A DNA stretch of 64,000 nt from Bradyrhizobium sp. KBS0727 (GCF_005937885.2 NZ_CP042176.1:6133501-6197500), one strand, 5' to 3'. Counted from the first letter of the stretch, positions 1 through 9,021 are shown. The notes: generated by a model from the sequence alone, not told the origin. Numbers and translations are program-made.

Positions 1-38
1 GAACTTCCCAAGACCGCTCGCGCTGGGAGTACCAAGTC

Positions 39-905
39 ATGACCGAAGCTGTCGTCGAAAATCTCGACCTGGATCATCTGCGCCAGTGGATCGGCAAGAC
101 CACCGAGGCGTCCGACATCGTCACCGCGCACCTGGTGAAAGGTTTGCGCGCGACGCTGTTTCAGGACATCGGCGAGCCGAAGACGGGCGACGCCGCACCC
201 TGGACCACGCATTGGTGCCTGGCACAGCCGGTGTTTCCGATGTCGATGCTCGGCCCCGACGGCCACCCGACCCGCGGCGGTTTTCTGCCGCCGGTGCCGC
301 TGCCGCGCCGGATGTGGGCCGGCGGCGAGCTGGAATTCTTCGAACCCTTGCGCGTCGGCGATGACTCCGAGCGGACCTCGCGCATTACTGACGTGACGAT
401 CAAGACCGGTTCGACCGGCGTGCTGTGCTTCGTCTCCGTCGAGCACATCATCACGACGCCGCGCGGCATGGCAATTCGCGAGCGCCAGGATCTGGTCTAT
501 CGCGACGTGGGCGGCGCGACGCCGGCAGCTTCAGCCAAGGCGTCACCGCCGGCGCCGGTCGCGAAACATCGCGAAAGCCATGTCAGCGATCCCGTGCTGC
601 TGTTTCGCTACTCCGCGCTGACCTTCAACGGCCACCGCATTCATTACGACCGCGATTACGCCACCAAGGTCGAGGGCTATCCGGGCCTGATCTTCCACGG
701 CCCGTTGCAGGCGGCTCTGATTGTCGAGTTCGCTGCAAAACTTCACGGCGGCACGCCGCCGAAGAAGTTCAGCTATCGGGGCCTGCAGCCTTTGTTCGAA
801 GGCAGCGAATTCTCCGTCAACGCCAACGACATCGCCGCCGGCACGGAACTGTGGACCGCGAATGCAGAGGGCCAGCCGACCATGAAGGGCACGGCGACGT
901 GGTGA
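39..905 (+). CDS. MaoC/HTD2-family acyl-CoA hydratase (3-methylfumaryl- or mesaconyl-C4-CoA hydratase-like)
   Basis: 288-residue cytosolic hydratase-like protein of the FAS1_DH/MaoC double hot-dog family, which hydrates branched unsaturated CoA esters. The N-terminal half (residues about 5-155) is the degenerate hot dog and the C-terminal half carries the MaoC-type stretch with NGHRIHYDRDYA near residue 200 and GLIFHGPLQAAL near 215, where the catalytic Asp/His lie in this family. Length is normal. The ATG overlaps a TGA at 40-42 in another frame that is open from base 1, so an upstream plus-strand gene may end there. The substrate is inferred only; a general MaoC dehydratase is the alternative. 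Confidence 0.85.
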   Translation: MTEAVVENLDLDHLRQWIGKTTEASDIVTAHLVKGLRATLFQDIGEPKTGDAAPWTTHWCLAQPVFPMSMLGPDGHPTRGGFLPPVPLPRRMWAGGELEFFEPLRVGDDSERTSRITDVTIKTGSTGVLCFVSVEHIITTPRGMAIRERQDLVYRDVGGATPAASAKASPPAPVAKHRESHVSDPVLLFRYSALTFNGHRIHYDRDYATKVEGYPGLIFHGPLQAALIVEFAAKLHGGTPPKKFSYRGLQPLFEGSEFSVNANDIAAGTELWTANAEGQPTMKGTATW

Positions 906-914
906 TTTGGTTCC

Positions 915-958
915 CCGTCATTCCGGGTTCGATGCTACGCATCGCCCCGGAATGACGG
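915..958. repeat. Dispersed palindromic (REP-like) element, short form
   Basis: Imperfect inverted repeat bounded by CCGTCATTCCGGG and CCCCGGAATGACGG with an inner GATGC/GCATC hairpin. It belongs to the same family as the elements at about 2604, 11573, 22600, 32734, 35008 and 38382. It sits between two co-directional genes just before the next ribosome binding site. Confidence 0.85.
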
Positions 959-981
959 CATAACTCCGAGGACGCAAGCAA

Positions 982-2598
982 TTGTCCAAAAAGCCAGCCA
1001 AAGCCTCCACCACCGTCAAGGACGCCACCTTCACCCTGCTCCGCGCGTTCGGCGTCAAACGCGTGTTCGGCAATCCCGGCTCGACCGAACTGCCGTTCCT
1101 GAGCGACTGGCCTGACGACATCGACTACGTGCTGGGCCTGCAGGAAGCCTCCGTCATCGGCATGGCCGACGGCTATGCGCAGGCGACCCGCAATGCCGGC
1201 TTCGTCAACCTGCATTCCGCTGCCGGCGTCGGCAACGCGCTCGGCAACATCTACACCGCGCACCGCAACCAGACGCCGCTGGTGATCACCGCCGGCCAGC
1301 AGGCGCGCTCGATCCTGCCGCTGCAGGCGTTTCTCCAGGCCGAACGCGCGTCGGAATTTCCGCGGCCTTACGTCAAATACAGCGTCGAGCCGGCGCGGGC
1401 CGAAGACGTGCCGGCCGCGATCGCGCGCGCCTATTACGTGGCGATGCAGCCGCCATGCGGGCCGACCTTCGTCTCGGTGCCGATCGACGACTGGACGCGC
1501 CCGGCGCAATCGATCGAGGTCCGCCAGGTCAGCCGCGAACTCGGACCTGATCCGGCCGCGATGAAGTCGCTGGTCGCGGCGCTGTCGGAAGCAAAGCACC
1601 CCGCGCTGGCGATCGGCCCCGGCGTCGATCGTGCCGCAGCCGTCGACCTGATGGTGCGGGTGGCGGAGAAGACGAAAGCCGCGGTCTGGGTCAGCCCGTT
1701 CTCGGCGCGTTGTTCTTTCCCGGAACGGCATCCGCAATTCGCGGGCTTCCTGCACGCCTCGCCGGGACAACTGTCGGACGCATTGCGCGCGCATGATCTG
1801 GTGGTCGTGATCGGCGCGCCGGTGTTTACGTTCCATGTCGAGGGCCATGCGTCGATCTTCGATGGCGCGACCACGATCTTCCAGATCACCGACGATCCGA
1901 CCGCCGCCGCCGTGACGCCTGTCGGTACCAGCATCGTCGCCACCATGAAGCCGGCGCTGTCGATGCTGCTCGACCTGCTGCCGGAAACCAGGCGCACCGC
2001 AGCGGCTGGCCGCGTGCTGCCGCCAAAGCCATCCGCGGCCGATCCGATCCCGGTCGAATATCTGCTCGACGCGCTGTTTCACGCCATGCCCAGTGATGCG
2101 GCGCTGGTCGAGGAAGCGCCGTCGCACCGTCCGGCGATGCAAAAATTCATGCCGATGCGCGGCCAGGACAGTTTCTACACCATGGCGAGCGGCGGCCTCG
2201 GCTGGAGCCTGCCCGCCGCGGTCGGCATGGCGCTGGGGCGGCCCGGCGTGCGCACCGTCTGCCTGATCGGCGACGGCTCGGCGATGTATTCGATCCAGGC
2301 GCTGTGGACCGCGGCGCAACGCAAGCTGCCGCTGACGGTCGTCGTCATCAACAATTCCGGCTACGGCGCGATGCGCTCGTTCAGCCAGGTGATGCAGGTG
2401 CGCAATGTACCGGGCCTCGAACTGCCCGGCATCGATTTCGTCAAACTCGCCGAAGGCATGGGCTGCGATGCGGTGCGGGTCGCCAAATCATCGGAGCTTG
2501 CCGCTGCGCTGAAGCGCGGGCTCGCGCATGACGGCGTCAGCCTGATCGAGGTGATGGTGGATTCGGCGGTGCCGCTGCTGTACGCGAAGAAGAGTTAG
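982..2598 (+). CDS. ThDP-dependent decarboxylase, benzoylformate decarboxylase-like
   Basis: 538-residue enzyme of the acetolactate synthase/benzoylformate decarboxylase superfamily, which cleaves 2-keto acids with thiamine diphosphate. The N-terminal PYR domain has FGNPGSTELPFL (residues about 32-43) and the ThDP-activating Glu in GLQEASVIGMADGYA. The middle domain is followed by the PP domain with GLGWSLPAAVGMALG and the Mg/ThDP motif GDGSAMYSIQ...NNSGYG. The start is TTG: GAGGA lies at 968-972, nine bases upstream, and there is no better ATG. The following SDR gene is convergent. Benzoylformate as substrate is an inference; other 2-keto acids are possible. Confidence 0.85.
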   Translation: MSKKPAKASTTVKDATFTLLRAFGVKRVFGNPGSTELPFLSDWPDDIDYVLGLQEASVIGMADGYAQATRNAGFVNLHSAAGVGNALGNIYTAHRNQTPLVITAGQQARSILPLQAFLQAERASEFPRPYVKYSVEPARAEDVPAAIARAYYVAMQPPCGPTFVSVPIDDWTRPAQSIEVRQVSRELGPDPAAMKSLVAALSEAKHPALAIGPGVDRAAAVDLMVRVAEKTKAAVWVSPFSARCSFPERHPQFAGFLHASPGQLSDALRAHDLVVVIGAPVFTFHVEGHASIFDGATTIFQITDDPTAAAVTPVGTSIVATMKPALSMLLDLLPETRRTAAAGRVLPPKPSAADPIPVEYLLDALFHAMPSDAALVEEAPSHRPAMQKFMPMRGQDSFYTMASGGLGWSLPAAVGMALGRPGVRTVCLIGDGSAMYSIQALWTAAQRKLPLTVVVINNSGYGAMRSFSQVMQVRNVPGLELPGIDFVKLAEGMGCDAVRVAKSSELAAALKRGLAHDGVSLIEVMVDSAVPLLYAKKS

Positions 2599-2603
2599 AT
2601 GCT

Positions 2604-2643
2604 GTCATTCCGGGGCGATGCGAAGCATCGAACCCGGAATGAC
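2604..2643. repeat. Dispersed palindromic (REP-like) element
   Basis: GTCATTCCGGGGCGATGCG followed by its inverted partner ending CCCGGAATGAC. It lies between the stop codons of two convergent genes, so the hairpin could also serve as a bidirectional terminator, though no T-run follows it. Confidence 0.85.
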
Positions 2644-2654
2644 GCCAAGAGGCG

Positions 2655-3449
2655 TCACTTCCCATACGCCTCCCGCATCTTGGCCTGGATCTTCGCCATG
2701 CCGGCAATCCAGCGGTCGTAATTCTCGGTCTTCTTGCGCATATAGCCCAGCACCTGCGGATGCGGCAGAATGACGAACGTCTCCTGCTCGAGTCCGGCCA
2801 AAACATCCTGCGCCACCTGCTCCGGCGTCAGATCGCCGTCGCCGGATTGCGGGCCCTTCGGGATCGAGCGCAGCATCGCGGTATCGACGCCCTGCGGGCA
2901 CAGAATGGAGACCTTGATGCCATCATCCTTGTGCGAAATAGCGAGATTTTCCGCAAACCCCACCGCGGCGTGCTTGGTGGTCGAATAGGCCGGACTTCCG
3001 ACCTGCGAAAGCAGTCCCGCCGCCGAAATCGTGTTGAGGAAATAGCCGCCGCCGCGCGCCTTCATGCGCGGGATCAGATGCCGCGCCGCATAGACATGCG
3101 CCATCACATGAACGGCCCAACTCCGCGACCATGGTTCGTCGGAGGTTCCGCCCGCGTTGGCCGACAGCGGATCGAAGCCGCCGCCGATACCGGCATTGGA
3201 GCAGAACAACGCGATCGGGCCGAATTGCTTCTCGGTCTCCTCGATGACGTGAAGGATGTCCTTCTCTTTTCCGACATCGCATTTGAAGGCCGCTCCACCG
3301 ATCGGGGTGGCAACGGCTCGCGCGGCTGCCGGATCGATATCGGCGACCACCACCTTGGCGGCGCCGGCGCGGTGGAACGCCTCGCACATCGCCTTGCCGA
3401 TACCGTTGCCGCCCCCCGTCACGACCACGACTTTGCCGTTCACCTGCAT
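2655..3449 (-). CDS. Short-chain dehydrogenase/reductase (classical SDR)
   Basis: 264-residue NAD(P)-dependent oxidoreductase. The cofactor motif TGGGNGIG is at residues 11-18, with an acidic VADIDP after beta-2 that favours NAD(H). CDVG follows beta-3, CSNAGIGGG is the NAG motif near 83, and the catalytic Ser (NTISAAG) precedes YSTTK (Tyr/Lys) near residue 157. ATG is preceded by GGGAGG at six bases. Convergent with the decarboxylase; an alcohol or hydroxyacyl substrate is plausible but unproven. Confidence 0.9.
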   Translation of the reverse strand: MQVNGKVVVVTGGGNGIGKAMCEAFHRAGAAKVVVADIDPAAARAVATPIGGAAFKCDVGKEKDILHVIEETEKQFGPIALFCSNAGIGGGFDPLSANAGGTSDEPWSRSWAVHVMAHVYAARHLIPRMKARGGGYFLNTISAAGLLSQVGSPAYSTTKHAAVGFAENLAISHKDDGIKVSILCPQGVDTAMLRSIPKGPQSGDGDLTPEQVAQDVLAGLEQETFVILPHPQVLGYMRKKTENYDRWIAGMAKIQAKMREAYGK

Positions 3450-3465
3450 GGCCGACCTCCCTTAC

Positions 3466-3512
3466 AGCATGATCCGGAAAAGTGGGAACCGGTTTTCCGA
3501 AAAGATCATGCT
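3466..3512. repeat. Palindromic intergenic repeat (AGCATGATC family)
   Basis: AGCATGATCCGGAAAAGTGG and its inverted partner CCGAAAAGATCATGCT enclose AACCGGTT. This is a second palindrome family, distinct from the GTCATTCCGG elements, and from memory common between genes in Rhizobiales. It lies 17 bases upstream of the SDR start. Confidence 0.8.
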
Positions 3513-3534
3513 CAAAAAATAAAAGTCTTCGTTC

Positions 3535-4230
3535 CTACGTCAGGACCAGATCGAGGATAGCCGTATAATGGCACGCCGCGCCAAGCAAGACGAAGCCATG
3601 CCAGATCGCGTTCTGGAAGCGCAGCCGCTGCCAGGCGTGGAAGATCACGCCCAGACTATACAGCACGCCGCCTGCGACGACGAACCCCAGCGCGAGATTC
3701 GGCAGCGCCTTCACGACCTGATCGTACAGCATCACGCCGCTCCAGCCCAAAGCGAGATAGAGGCCGACGGCGGTGCGATCGTATCGTCCCGGCCGCGCCA
3801 GTTTCAGCACGATGCCGATGATGGCGACGCACCACACCCCGATCAGCAGTACGATGGCGAAGGTGCTGTCCTTCAATTCCATGATCAGCGGCGTATAGGT
3901 CGCGGCGATCAACAGATAGATCGCGGAATGATCGAACCGCCGCAACACCCATTTGGCTGATGATACCGGCCAGAGATTGTAGGTCGCCGACATCGCCAGC
4001 ATCGCCAGCAGGCCGGCGGCATAGACCGACACCGCGGCAACGTCGATCGCGCTGGCATAAACGGCCGCCAGCACGATCAGCGCGGTGGCCGCCACCAGGC
4101 CGAGACAGACGCCGACGATGTGCACGACGCCGTCGGCGATCAGCTCAGTGCGGTCGTAGTTCCAGTGCATGGCGCCGGCCGCCGCGTGGATCGAAGTCGA
4201 TGCGATTTGCTTCAGTCTGAAGATCGTCAT
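3535..4230 (-). CDS. Hemolysin III / TrhA (PAQR-like) family membrane protein
   Basis: 231-residue integral membrane protein with seven hydrophobic segments. The family signatures are ELIADGVVHIVG with a conserved His near residue 37, RRFDHSAIYLLIAATYTPL with an Asp-His pair near 99, and a C-terminal WHGFVLLGAACHY. These residues form the presumed metal site of PAQR proteins. GGAAGG lies five bases before the ATG. The role in membrane lipid or energy homeostasis is known only by family analogy. It stands alone, divergent from the YcjX gene. Confidence 0.88.
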   Translation of the reverse strand: MTIFRLKQIASTSIHAAAGAMHWNYDRTELIADGVVHIVGVCLGLVAATALIVLAAVYASAIDVAAVSVYAAGLLAMLAMSATYNLWPVSSAKWVLRRFDHSAIYLLIAATYTPLIMELKDSTFAIVLLIGVWCVAIIGIVLKLARPGRYDRTAVGLYLALGWSGVMLYDQVVKALPNLALGFVVAGGVLYSLGVIFHAWQRLRFQNAIWHGFVLLGAACHYTAILDLVLT

Positions 4231-4327
4231 GACGGCCTTCCGAAAGGGGTCTGGGAGCCATAAGACATAAACCCATAAGACTCGGGTCCGGCGAGGTCAA
4301 CGAACGGTTCAAGCGCTGGAATACCGC

Positions 4328-4426
4328 CGTCATCATCCGCGAAAGCGGATGATCCAGTATTCCACCGCTGTGGCCTTTTCGTGCTCCGGCGATTACTGGA
4401 TACCCCGCCTTCGCGGGGTATGACGA
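4328..4426. repeat. Double-hairpin intergenic repeat
   Basis: Two perfect hairpins: ATCATCCGC-GAAA-GCGGATGAT (4332-4353) and TACCCCGC-CTTC-GCGGGGTA (4401-4420), with outer CGTCAT and ATGACG ends. It is a third palindrome family in this window and lies in the divergent promoter region between the hemolysin-III and YcjX genes. Confidence 0.8.
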
Positions 4427-4505
4427 GCGCTTGATTTCGGCCCGCCAATCGCCACTTTTCGGGGGTTCGCGCCCCTCCTCTCCCACATCGAGCTTTCCCG
4501 CCCGC

Positions 4506-5969
4506 ATGGCCCCGAGTTTTTCAGACATCGTCGAGGAAGCGCGCCTGTCGGCGCGGGCGCTATTGGATTACGGCGAGGGCTTCTTCAATCCCACCGTGCG
4601 GCTCGGCGTCACCGGGCTGTCGCGCGCCGGCAAGACCGTGTTCATCACGGCGCTGATCCACGGCCTGACCCGCGGCGGCCGGTTTCCGGTGTTCGAGCCC
4701 TATGCGTCGGGGCGGATCGCCCGCGCCCGGCTCGAGCCGCAGCCGGACGATGCGGTGCCGCGCTTCGATTACGAGAACCATCTCCGCTCCCTGATCGAGC
4801 AGCGGCGCTGGCCGAGCTCCACCGTCGACATTTCGGAACTGCGGCTGGTGATCGACTATCAGCGGCAAAATGGCGCGGACCGGACGCTGACCATCGACAT
4901 CGTCGACTATCCCGGCGAATGGCTGCTCGACCTGCCGCTGCTCGCCAAAAGCTACGAGCAGTGGTCGGCCGAAAGCCTCGCATTGTCGAGGGAAGGCCCG
5001 CGCCTCAAACTCGCCGCGCCCTGGCATGAGCATCTGGCGACGTTGAGCGCCGAAGGCCGCGAGGACGAACAGGCCGCGCTGACGGCCGCAAAGCTTTTCA
5101 CCGACTACCTGCGCGCCTGCCGCGACGAGCGCTTCGCCATGAGCCTGTTGCCGCCCGGACGTTTCCTGATGCCGGGCAACATGGCGGGCACGCCGGCGCT
5201 GACCTTTGCGCCGCTCGACGTCGCCGCCGACGGAACGGCTCCCGACGGTTCGCTGTGGGCGATGATGAAGCGGCGTTATGAAGCCTACAAGGACGTCGTG
5301 GTGCGGCCGTTCTTTCGCGATCACTTCGCCCGGCTCGATCGCCAGATCGTGCTGGTCGACGCGCTCGCCGCCTTCAACGCCGGGCCGGAGGCGCTGCACG
5401 ATCTCGAAGCCGCCCTCGCAGGCATTCTGGATTGCTTCCGGATCGGACGCGGCACGCTGCTCAGCAATCTGTTCCGGCCGCGGATCGACCGCATTCTGTT
5501 TGCCGCCACCAAGGCCGATCATCTGCACCACCAGAGCCATGACCGGCTGGAAGCGGTGTTGCGGCGTGCGGTCGCCAAGGCCGCCGGCCGCGCCGAAGTT
5601 GCCGGTGCCGCGATCGACGTCGTCGCGCTGTCAGCGGTGCGCGCCACCCGCGAGGCGGTCGTCACCCGCGGTCGCGACAAGCTGCCGTCCATCCTCGGCA
5701 CGCCCGCGCCGGGCGAGGTCGCCAATGGCGAGACTTTTGACGGCGAAACCGAAGTGGCGACCTTTCCGGGCGACCTGCCCGACAATCCCGAGCAACTGTT
5801 CAACGGCGGGTTTCGCGGCCTCTCCAGCACGCCCTTCGACAAGGCCGATTTCCGTTTCCTGCGCTTCCGGCCGCCACGGGTCGCACAGGAGGGCGCGGAA
5901 GAGCCTGCACTGCCTCACATCCGCCTTGACCGCGCCCTTCAGTTCCTGATCGGAGACCGACTGCAATGA
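4506..5969 (+). CDS. ycjX: YcjX-family P-loop GTPase-like protein (DUF463)
   Basis: 487-residue cytosolic P-loop NTPase. The Walker A motif GLSRAGKTVF is near residues 35-44, and IDIVDYPGEWLLDLPLL is the G3-like DxxG/PGEW signature of the YcjX family. An upstream in-frame ATG would add 25 Pro/Ser-rich residues; the start at 4506 (MAPSFSDIVEEA) matches the family N-terminus. Its stop overlaps the next gene (ATGA), giving the conserved ycjX-ycjF pair, which in enterobacteria is stress-inducible. The cellular role is unknown. Confidence 0.9.
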   Translation: MAPSFSDIVEEARLSARALLDYGEGFFNPTVRLGVTGLSRAGKTVFITALIHGLTRGGRFPVFEPYASGRIARARLEPQPDDAVPRFDYENHLRSLIEQRRWPSSTVDISELRLVIDYQRQNGADRTLTIDIVDYPGEWLLDLPLLAKSYEQWSAESLALSREGPRLKLAAPWHEHLATLSAEGREDEQAALTAAKLFTDYLRACRDERFAMSLLPPGRFLMPGNMAGTPALTFAPLDVAADGTAPDGSLWAMMKRRYEAYKDVVVRPFFRDHFARLDRQIVLVDALAAFNAGPEALHDLEAALAGILDCFRIGRGTLLSNLFRPRIDRILFAATKADHLHHQSHDRLEAVLRRAVAKAAGRAEVAGAAIDVVALSAVRATREAVVTRGRDKLPSILGTPAPGEVANGETFDGETEVATFPGDLPDNPEQLFNGGFRGLSSTPFDKADFRFLRFRPPRVAQEGAEEPALPHIRLDRALQFLIGDRLQ

Positions 5970-6997
5970 GCGAGAAAACGCCGCATCGGCGGCCGGCAAC
6001 GTTCAAGCTCGACGATCCCGGCGTGGTCGTGATGGATTCTGACGAGACCGGCCGCCCTGCCCGCGGCACGGTGCGCATCACGCCGGAGAGCGATCCGTCG
6101 CTGCTGCCGGTGCTGGTCGATGCGCCGCTGGTGCCGGTGCGTCGCGGCTTTCGCTGGGGCACGCTGTTCTTTGCTGCCGTCGGCGGACTGGTGCTGCTCG
6201 GCACCGGGCTCGGCATCGTCAATCTGGTCGAGGATCTGTTTGCGCGCAGCGAAAGCCTCGGCTTCCTGGGCATCGCATTCGCCGCCGCCGCCACCCTGGC
6301 GCTGACGGTGGTGATCGCGCGCGAGGCGTTCGCCCTGGCGCGGTTGGCCACCATCGAAAAACTGCATCTGCGCGCTGCGGAAGTTTTGCGCAGCGACGAC
6401 CGCGCCGCGAGCCGGGCCGTCGTGGCCGACCTGGTCAAGCTCGCTCACCAGAACCCGCAACTGGCGCGGGCCCGCGCCGCGCTGGCCGGCCATGCCGACG
6501 ATATCATCGACGGCGCCGACATGATCAAGCTGGCCGAGCGCGAATTGATGACGCCGCTCGATCAGGAAGCGCGGCGACTGGTCTCGACGGCGGCACAGCG
6601 GGTCTCTGTCGTCACCGCCGTGAGCCCGCGCGCGCTGATCGACGTACTGTTCGTATTGGTGGCGTCGTTGCGGATGATCCGGCAACTGGCGCTGCTCTAT
6701 GGCGGGCGGCCGGGCACGCTCGGCATGATCCGCCTGATGCGCCATGTCATCGGACATCTCGCCATCACCGGCGGCATGGCCGCCAGCGACAGCCTGATCC
6801 AGCAGATGCTCGGCCACGGCATCGCGGCCAAGCTCTCGCAGCGCCTCGGCGAAGGCGTACTCAACGGCCTGCTGACGGCGCGGCTTGGCCTCGCCGCCAT
6901 CGACGTCACCCGCCCGCTGCCGTTCACCGCGCTGCCGCGCCCGGCGCTGGCAGACCTCGCCAAGGACCTGTTGCGCAAGCGGGACGACGAGGCGTGA
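5966..6997 (+). CDS. YcjF/TIGR01620-family inner membrane protein (DUF697)
   Basis: 343-residue membrane protein translationally coupled (ATGA overlap) to the YcjX gene. It has a hydrophilic N-terminus, two hydrophobic segments at about residues 60-110, then a C-terminal DUF697 region (LIDVLFVLVASLRMIRQLAL to the end). The pairing with YcjX is the strongest evidence; it probably anchors or partners that NTPase at the membrane, which is an inference. Confidence 0.88.
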   Translation: MSEKTPHRRPATFKLDDPGVVVMDSDETGRPARGTVRITPESDPSLLPVLVDAPLVPVRRGFRWGTLFFAAVGGLVLLGTGLGIVNLVEDLFARSESLGFLGIAFAAAATLALTVVIAREAFALARLATIEKLHLRAAEVLRSDDRAASRAVVADLVKLAHQNPQLARARAALAGHADDIIDGADMIKLAERELMTPLDQEARRLVSTAAQRVSVVTAVSPRALIDVLFVLVASLRMIRQLALLYGGRPGTLGMIRLMRHVIGHLAITGGMAASDSLIQQMLGHGIAAKLSQRLGEGVLNGLLTARLGLAAIDVTRPLPFTALPRPALADLAKDLLRKRDDEA

Positions 6998-7068
6998 GGT
7001 AATCCTGGCGGATGATCGTTTCGCCCGGACCAATCTCTACAAACGACCCCAGAGCGAGCATCGGACCG

Positions 7069-7326
7069 TCATCGGCTGTCGCACCACGCGTCCATGTACA
7101 AGGGAGACCTTCGCACTTCTTCAACATCCGTCTTCGATACGCCAATGTCGGCGAGCAGCCGATCATCAAATTCGAGAAGTTGCCTGTACTGGTCCCGTCG
7201 TTCCAACCACAGTGCTATTCCGGCCAGCCACCCAGCCGGGGTTCTCCAGGACCATCCAAGCGCCGGAAAAGAGACTGAAGCTGCGAGAGTATTGGTTGGA
7301 TTGTTGATCGTGCTGCCGCAAGCCAT
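7069..7326 (-). CDS. DUF1127 (YjiS-like) small protein
   Basis: 85-residue protein whose C-terminal half RRDQYRQLLEFDDRLLADIG with VSKTDVEEVRR is the DUF1127 arginine-rich motif. AAGGAG sits seven bases upstream of the ATG. Some DUF1127 proteins in alphaproteobacteria bind RNA and affect phosphate or carbon metabolism. The hydrophobic segment at residues 17-40 is longer than in the short RNA-binding forms, so function is uncertain. Confidence 0.8.
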   Translation of the reverse strand: MACGSTINNPTNTLAASVSFPALGWSWRTPAGWLAGIALWLERRDQYRQLLEFDDRLLADIGVSKTDVEEVRRSPLYMDAWCDSR

Positions 7327-7450
7327 GTTTCATCTCCTTCATGGAGCGAAACAACCCTTGGCTGCGGGAGCTCATCGGGCGGTTGTCGATGGCCCGAGCT
7401 ATTTCTGTATCACAATTGCCTTTGGTGCTCAAGCGACGGCAAGCGAAGCA

Positions 7451-7915
7451 TCAACTCATGAAGTCACCATGTGGCTTGCCGCGCCTGACCATCTCGCCGC
7501 AATACGCATAGAGCGCGTCATAGACGATCCACGCCGCCGCATTATGCGCGTGGTCGTCCTTGAAGCCGAGATGCCGAAAGCCTTCGGCGACCGCCTCCAG
7601 GCCGGGTCCCTCCGGTTGATGGTACAACGTGTTATCGGTATCGGCGCCATTGACGATCCGCCCGAGCAACATCAGCGCGGGATCGCCGGTCAACTTGTAC
7701 TTTTTCAGGATTGCTTCGAACGAGCACTCCTTGCCGTGATGACCAAGCTCGACATCCTTGACGTCATAGGGAATGGCATCGAGGCGCTTCGCCTCCGCCA
7801 TGACTTTCTCTCCAGGAACGAAAAAGAACTCGGCGTCCTCATCGACGAACTTCTTGATGAGCCATGGACATGCAACGCGGTCGACCTTGACCTTTTCTCG
7901 GGTGATCCATTTCAT
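7451..7915 (-). CDS. ChrB-domain (chromate resistance) protein, C-terminal domain only
   Basis: 154-residue protein matching the C-terminal Chrome_Resist domain of ChrB: WITREKVKVDRVACPWLIKK at residues 3-22, then FFFVPGEKV and GHHGKECSFEAI with possible metal ligands His and Cys. AGGAGA precedes the ATG. It lacks the N-terminal half of full ChrB regulators, and no chrA transporter is nearby, so it is more likely a metal or oxyanion sensor/enzyme fragment than a full chromate system. It is 36 bases downstream of the beta-propeller gene and shares its leader. Confidence 0.85.
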   Translation of the reverse strand: MKWITREKVKVDRVACPWLIKKFVDEDAEFFFVPGEKVMAEAKRLDAIPYDVKDVELGHHGKECSFEAILKKYKLTGDPALMLLGRIVNGADTDNTLYHQPEGPGLEAVAEGFRHLGFKDDHAHNAAAWIVYDALYAYCGEMVRRGKPHGDFMS

Positions 7916-7951
7916 TCTGGTTCTCCTGCTCGGCTGTTGGCGCGGCGGACG

Positions 7952-8848
7952 TCAGACGTCCGAGAGGACGAGGACGCCGCCATGCGCGGGTGAAATCACG
8001 TAGAGCTGGTCCGGCGCCACCAGCGCCGTTGTATGCGCGCCTGCCCCGGTCACGGTTCGCGTGCCGTGGCCATTCCGCGGATCGATGGATTCGACAAGCC
8101 CGGGCTCTCCGATGGCGACATGAACCAGGCCGGTTGCCGGATTGAAGAACGTGACGTCGGGCGGACCTCCGATCGGCCACACGTTGGTGACTTCGCCCGT
8201 TGCGCTGTTCATCTCGACCAGGGTTCTGTCGTCACAGGCAACATAAAGCCTGCTTCTGGTATGATCGATGTCGAGACCGTGAGCGCCCGATGACGGGATT
8301 TTCCAATGCGTCACCACGCCAAGGTCCGGTAGCTGTGCCACCAGCACCATCGAGGGCTCGCGGATGCAGAGAAATATACGCCCGGCATCGGCGTCGGTGA
8401 CGCACCAGCGAGGGCGCCCCGGGAGGTCGATCGATACGTGTTTGTGGTCGTGCAATCCGAAAAGCTGCAATGTCGGCGCTTCGGTGTCATTACCGATACA
8501 GGCTGCGATCGCCAGTCCGGATCGGGCTACGATCACGGCGCCGTTCGGTCGCGCGCCGGTCTTGAACACGGCACCGGTTTCCAGCGTGACGGCATCAAGC
8601 AAGGCGACGCTGGCGTTGCCGCGGTTGGTTGCCAGAATCTGTCCGTCGTCGGCGACGGCCCCGGCCACGCCCGGAAATCCCGGCAGCGTTGCCAGGTGGC
8701 GGCCAGCGTCGTGGTCGATTACCTCGATACAATCGCGTGCCGTGTGTGCAATGAAGACACGCCGGCTCTTCGCATCGAAGGCGGCGTGATCGAACTCGCT
8801 GCCTGCGGCGCCTGGTATGGCGATGGTTCCGACTATTTTCAGCGGCAT
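7952..8848 (-). CDS. YncE-like beta-propeller protein
   Basis: 298-residue protein built of repeated beta-propeller blades (AKSRRVFIAHTARDCIEVID, DGQILATNRGNASVALLD, HTRSRLYVACDDRTLVEMN). It has no signal peptide, so it is probably cytoplasmic. The ATG at 8848 is preceded by GAGG; a longer reading from 8956 would run into the leader RNA and is rejected. It overlaps a tiny ORF by ten bases and precedes the ChrB-domain gene. Related propellers bind metals or act as surface proteins; a role with ChrB is inferred from the operon. Confidence 0.8.
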   Translation of the reverse strand: MPLKIVGTIAIPGAAGSEFDHAAFDAKSRRVFIAHTARDCIEVIDHDAGRHLATLPGFPGVAGAVADDGQILATNRGNASVALLDAVTLETGAVFKTGARPNGAVIVARSGLAIAACIGNDTEAPTLQLFGLHDHKHVSIDLPGRPRWCVTDADAGRIFLCIREPSMVLVAQLPDLGVVTHWKIPSSGAHGLDIDHTRSRLYVACDDRTLVEMNSATGEVTNVWPIGGPPDVTFFNPATGLVHVAIGEPGLVESIDPRNGHGTRTVTGAGAHTTALVAPDQLYVISPAHGGVLVLSDV

Positions 8849-8937
8849 GATGACCTCATAGCGCCGCGTGCGCTGAGGGTTGCGCTGATCACAATCTGGT
8901 AAGGAAGCAATAGAAAATCGGCCCTGGCATCGTCCAC
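8839..8937 (-). CDS. Putative 32-residue leader ORF after structured RNA
   Basis: GTG-started ORF (VDDARADFLLLPYQIVIS... ) directly downstream of GAGGAG and the leader hairpins. It ends inside the start of the propeller gene, a ten-base overlap that suggests translational coupling. The equivalent position in the second leader also carries a start codon (ATGGA). It is too short for family assignment and may only serve regulation. Confidence 0.4.
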   Translation of the reverse strand: MDDARADFLLLPYQIVISATLSARGAMRSSCR

Positions 8938-9015
8938 GCGCAATCTCCTCGAACATCGAGAGCTGCGCAGAGCTTGGACGGAGACCGTCTAACGGGGAGT
9001 CTGCATTTTCCCCGT
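8938..9015 (-). promoter_or_regulatory. Structured 5' leader RNA, copy 1 (candidate riboswitch)
   Basis: On the minus-strand RNA: P1 ACGGGGA/TCCCCGT (8992-8998 with 9009-9015), P2 GACGG/CCGTC (8977-8989), linker with TCTGCGCA, P3 CTCGA/TCGAG (8948-8960) whose 3' side overlaps the GAGGAG ribosome site. GCAGA in the P1 loop can pair with TCTGC in the linker (pseudoknot), and GCGCA of the linker can alternatively pair with TGCGC just before the start codon. Loops and linker match copy 2 at 10322. It heads the propeller-ChrB operon; the context recalls the chrB RNA motif, not verified. Confidence 0.7.
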
Positions 9016-9021
9016 GGTGTC

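Noticed and set aside
817..2319. 500-codon minus-strand open frame opposite the ThDP decarboxylase
   Set aside because: Arg/His/Gln/Asp-rich product without family motifs, a mirror of a strongly supported gene in high-GC DNA.
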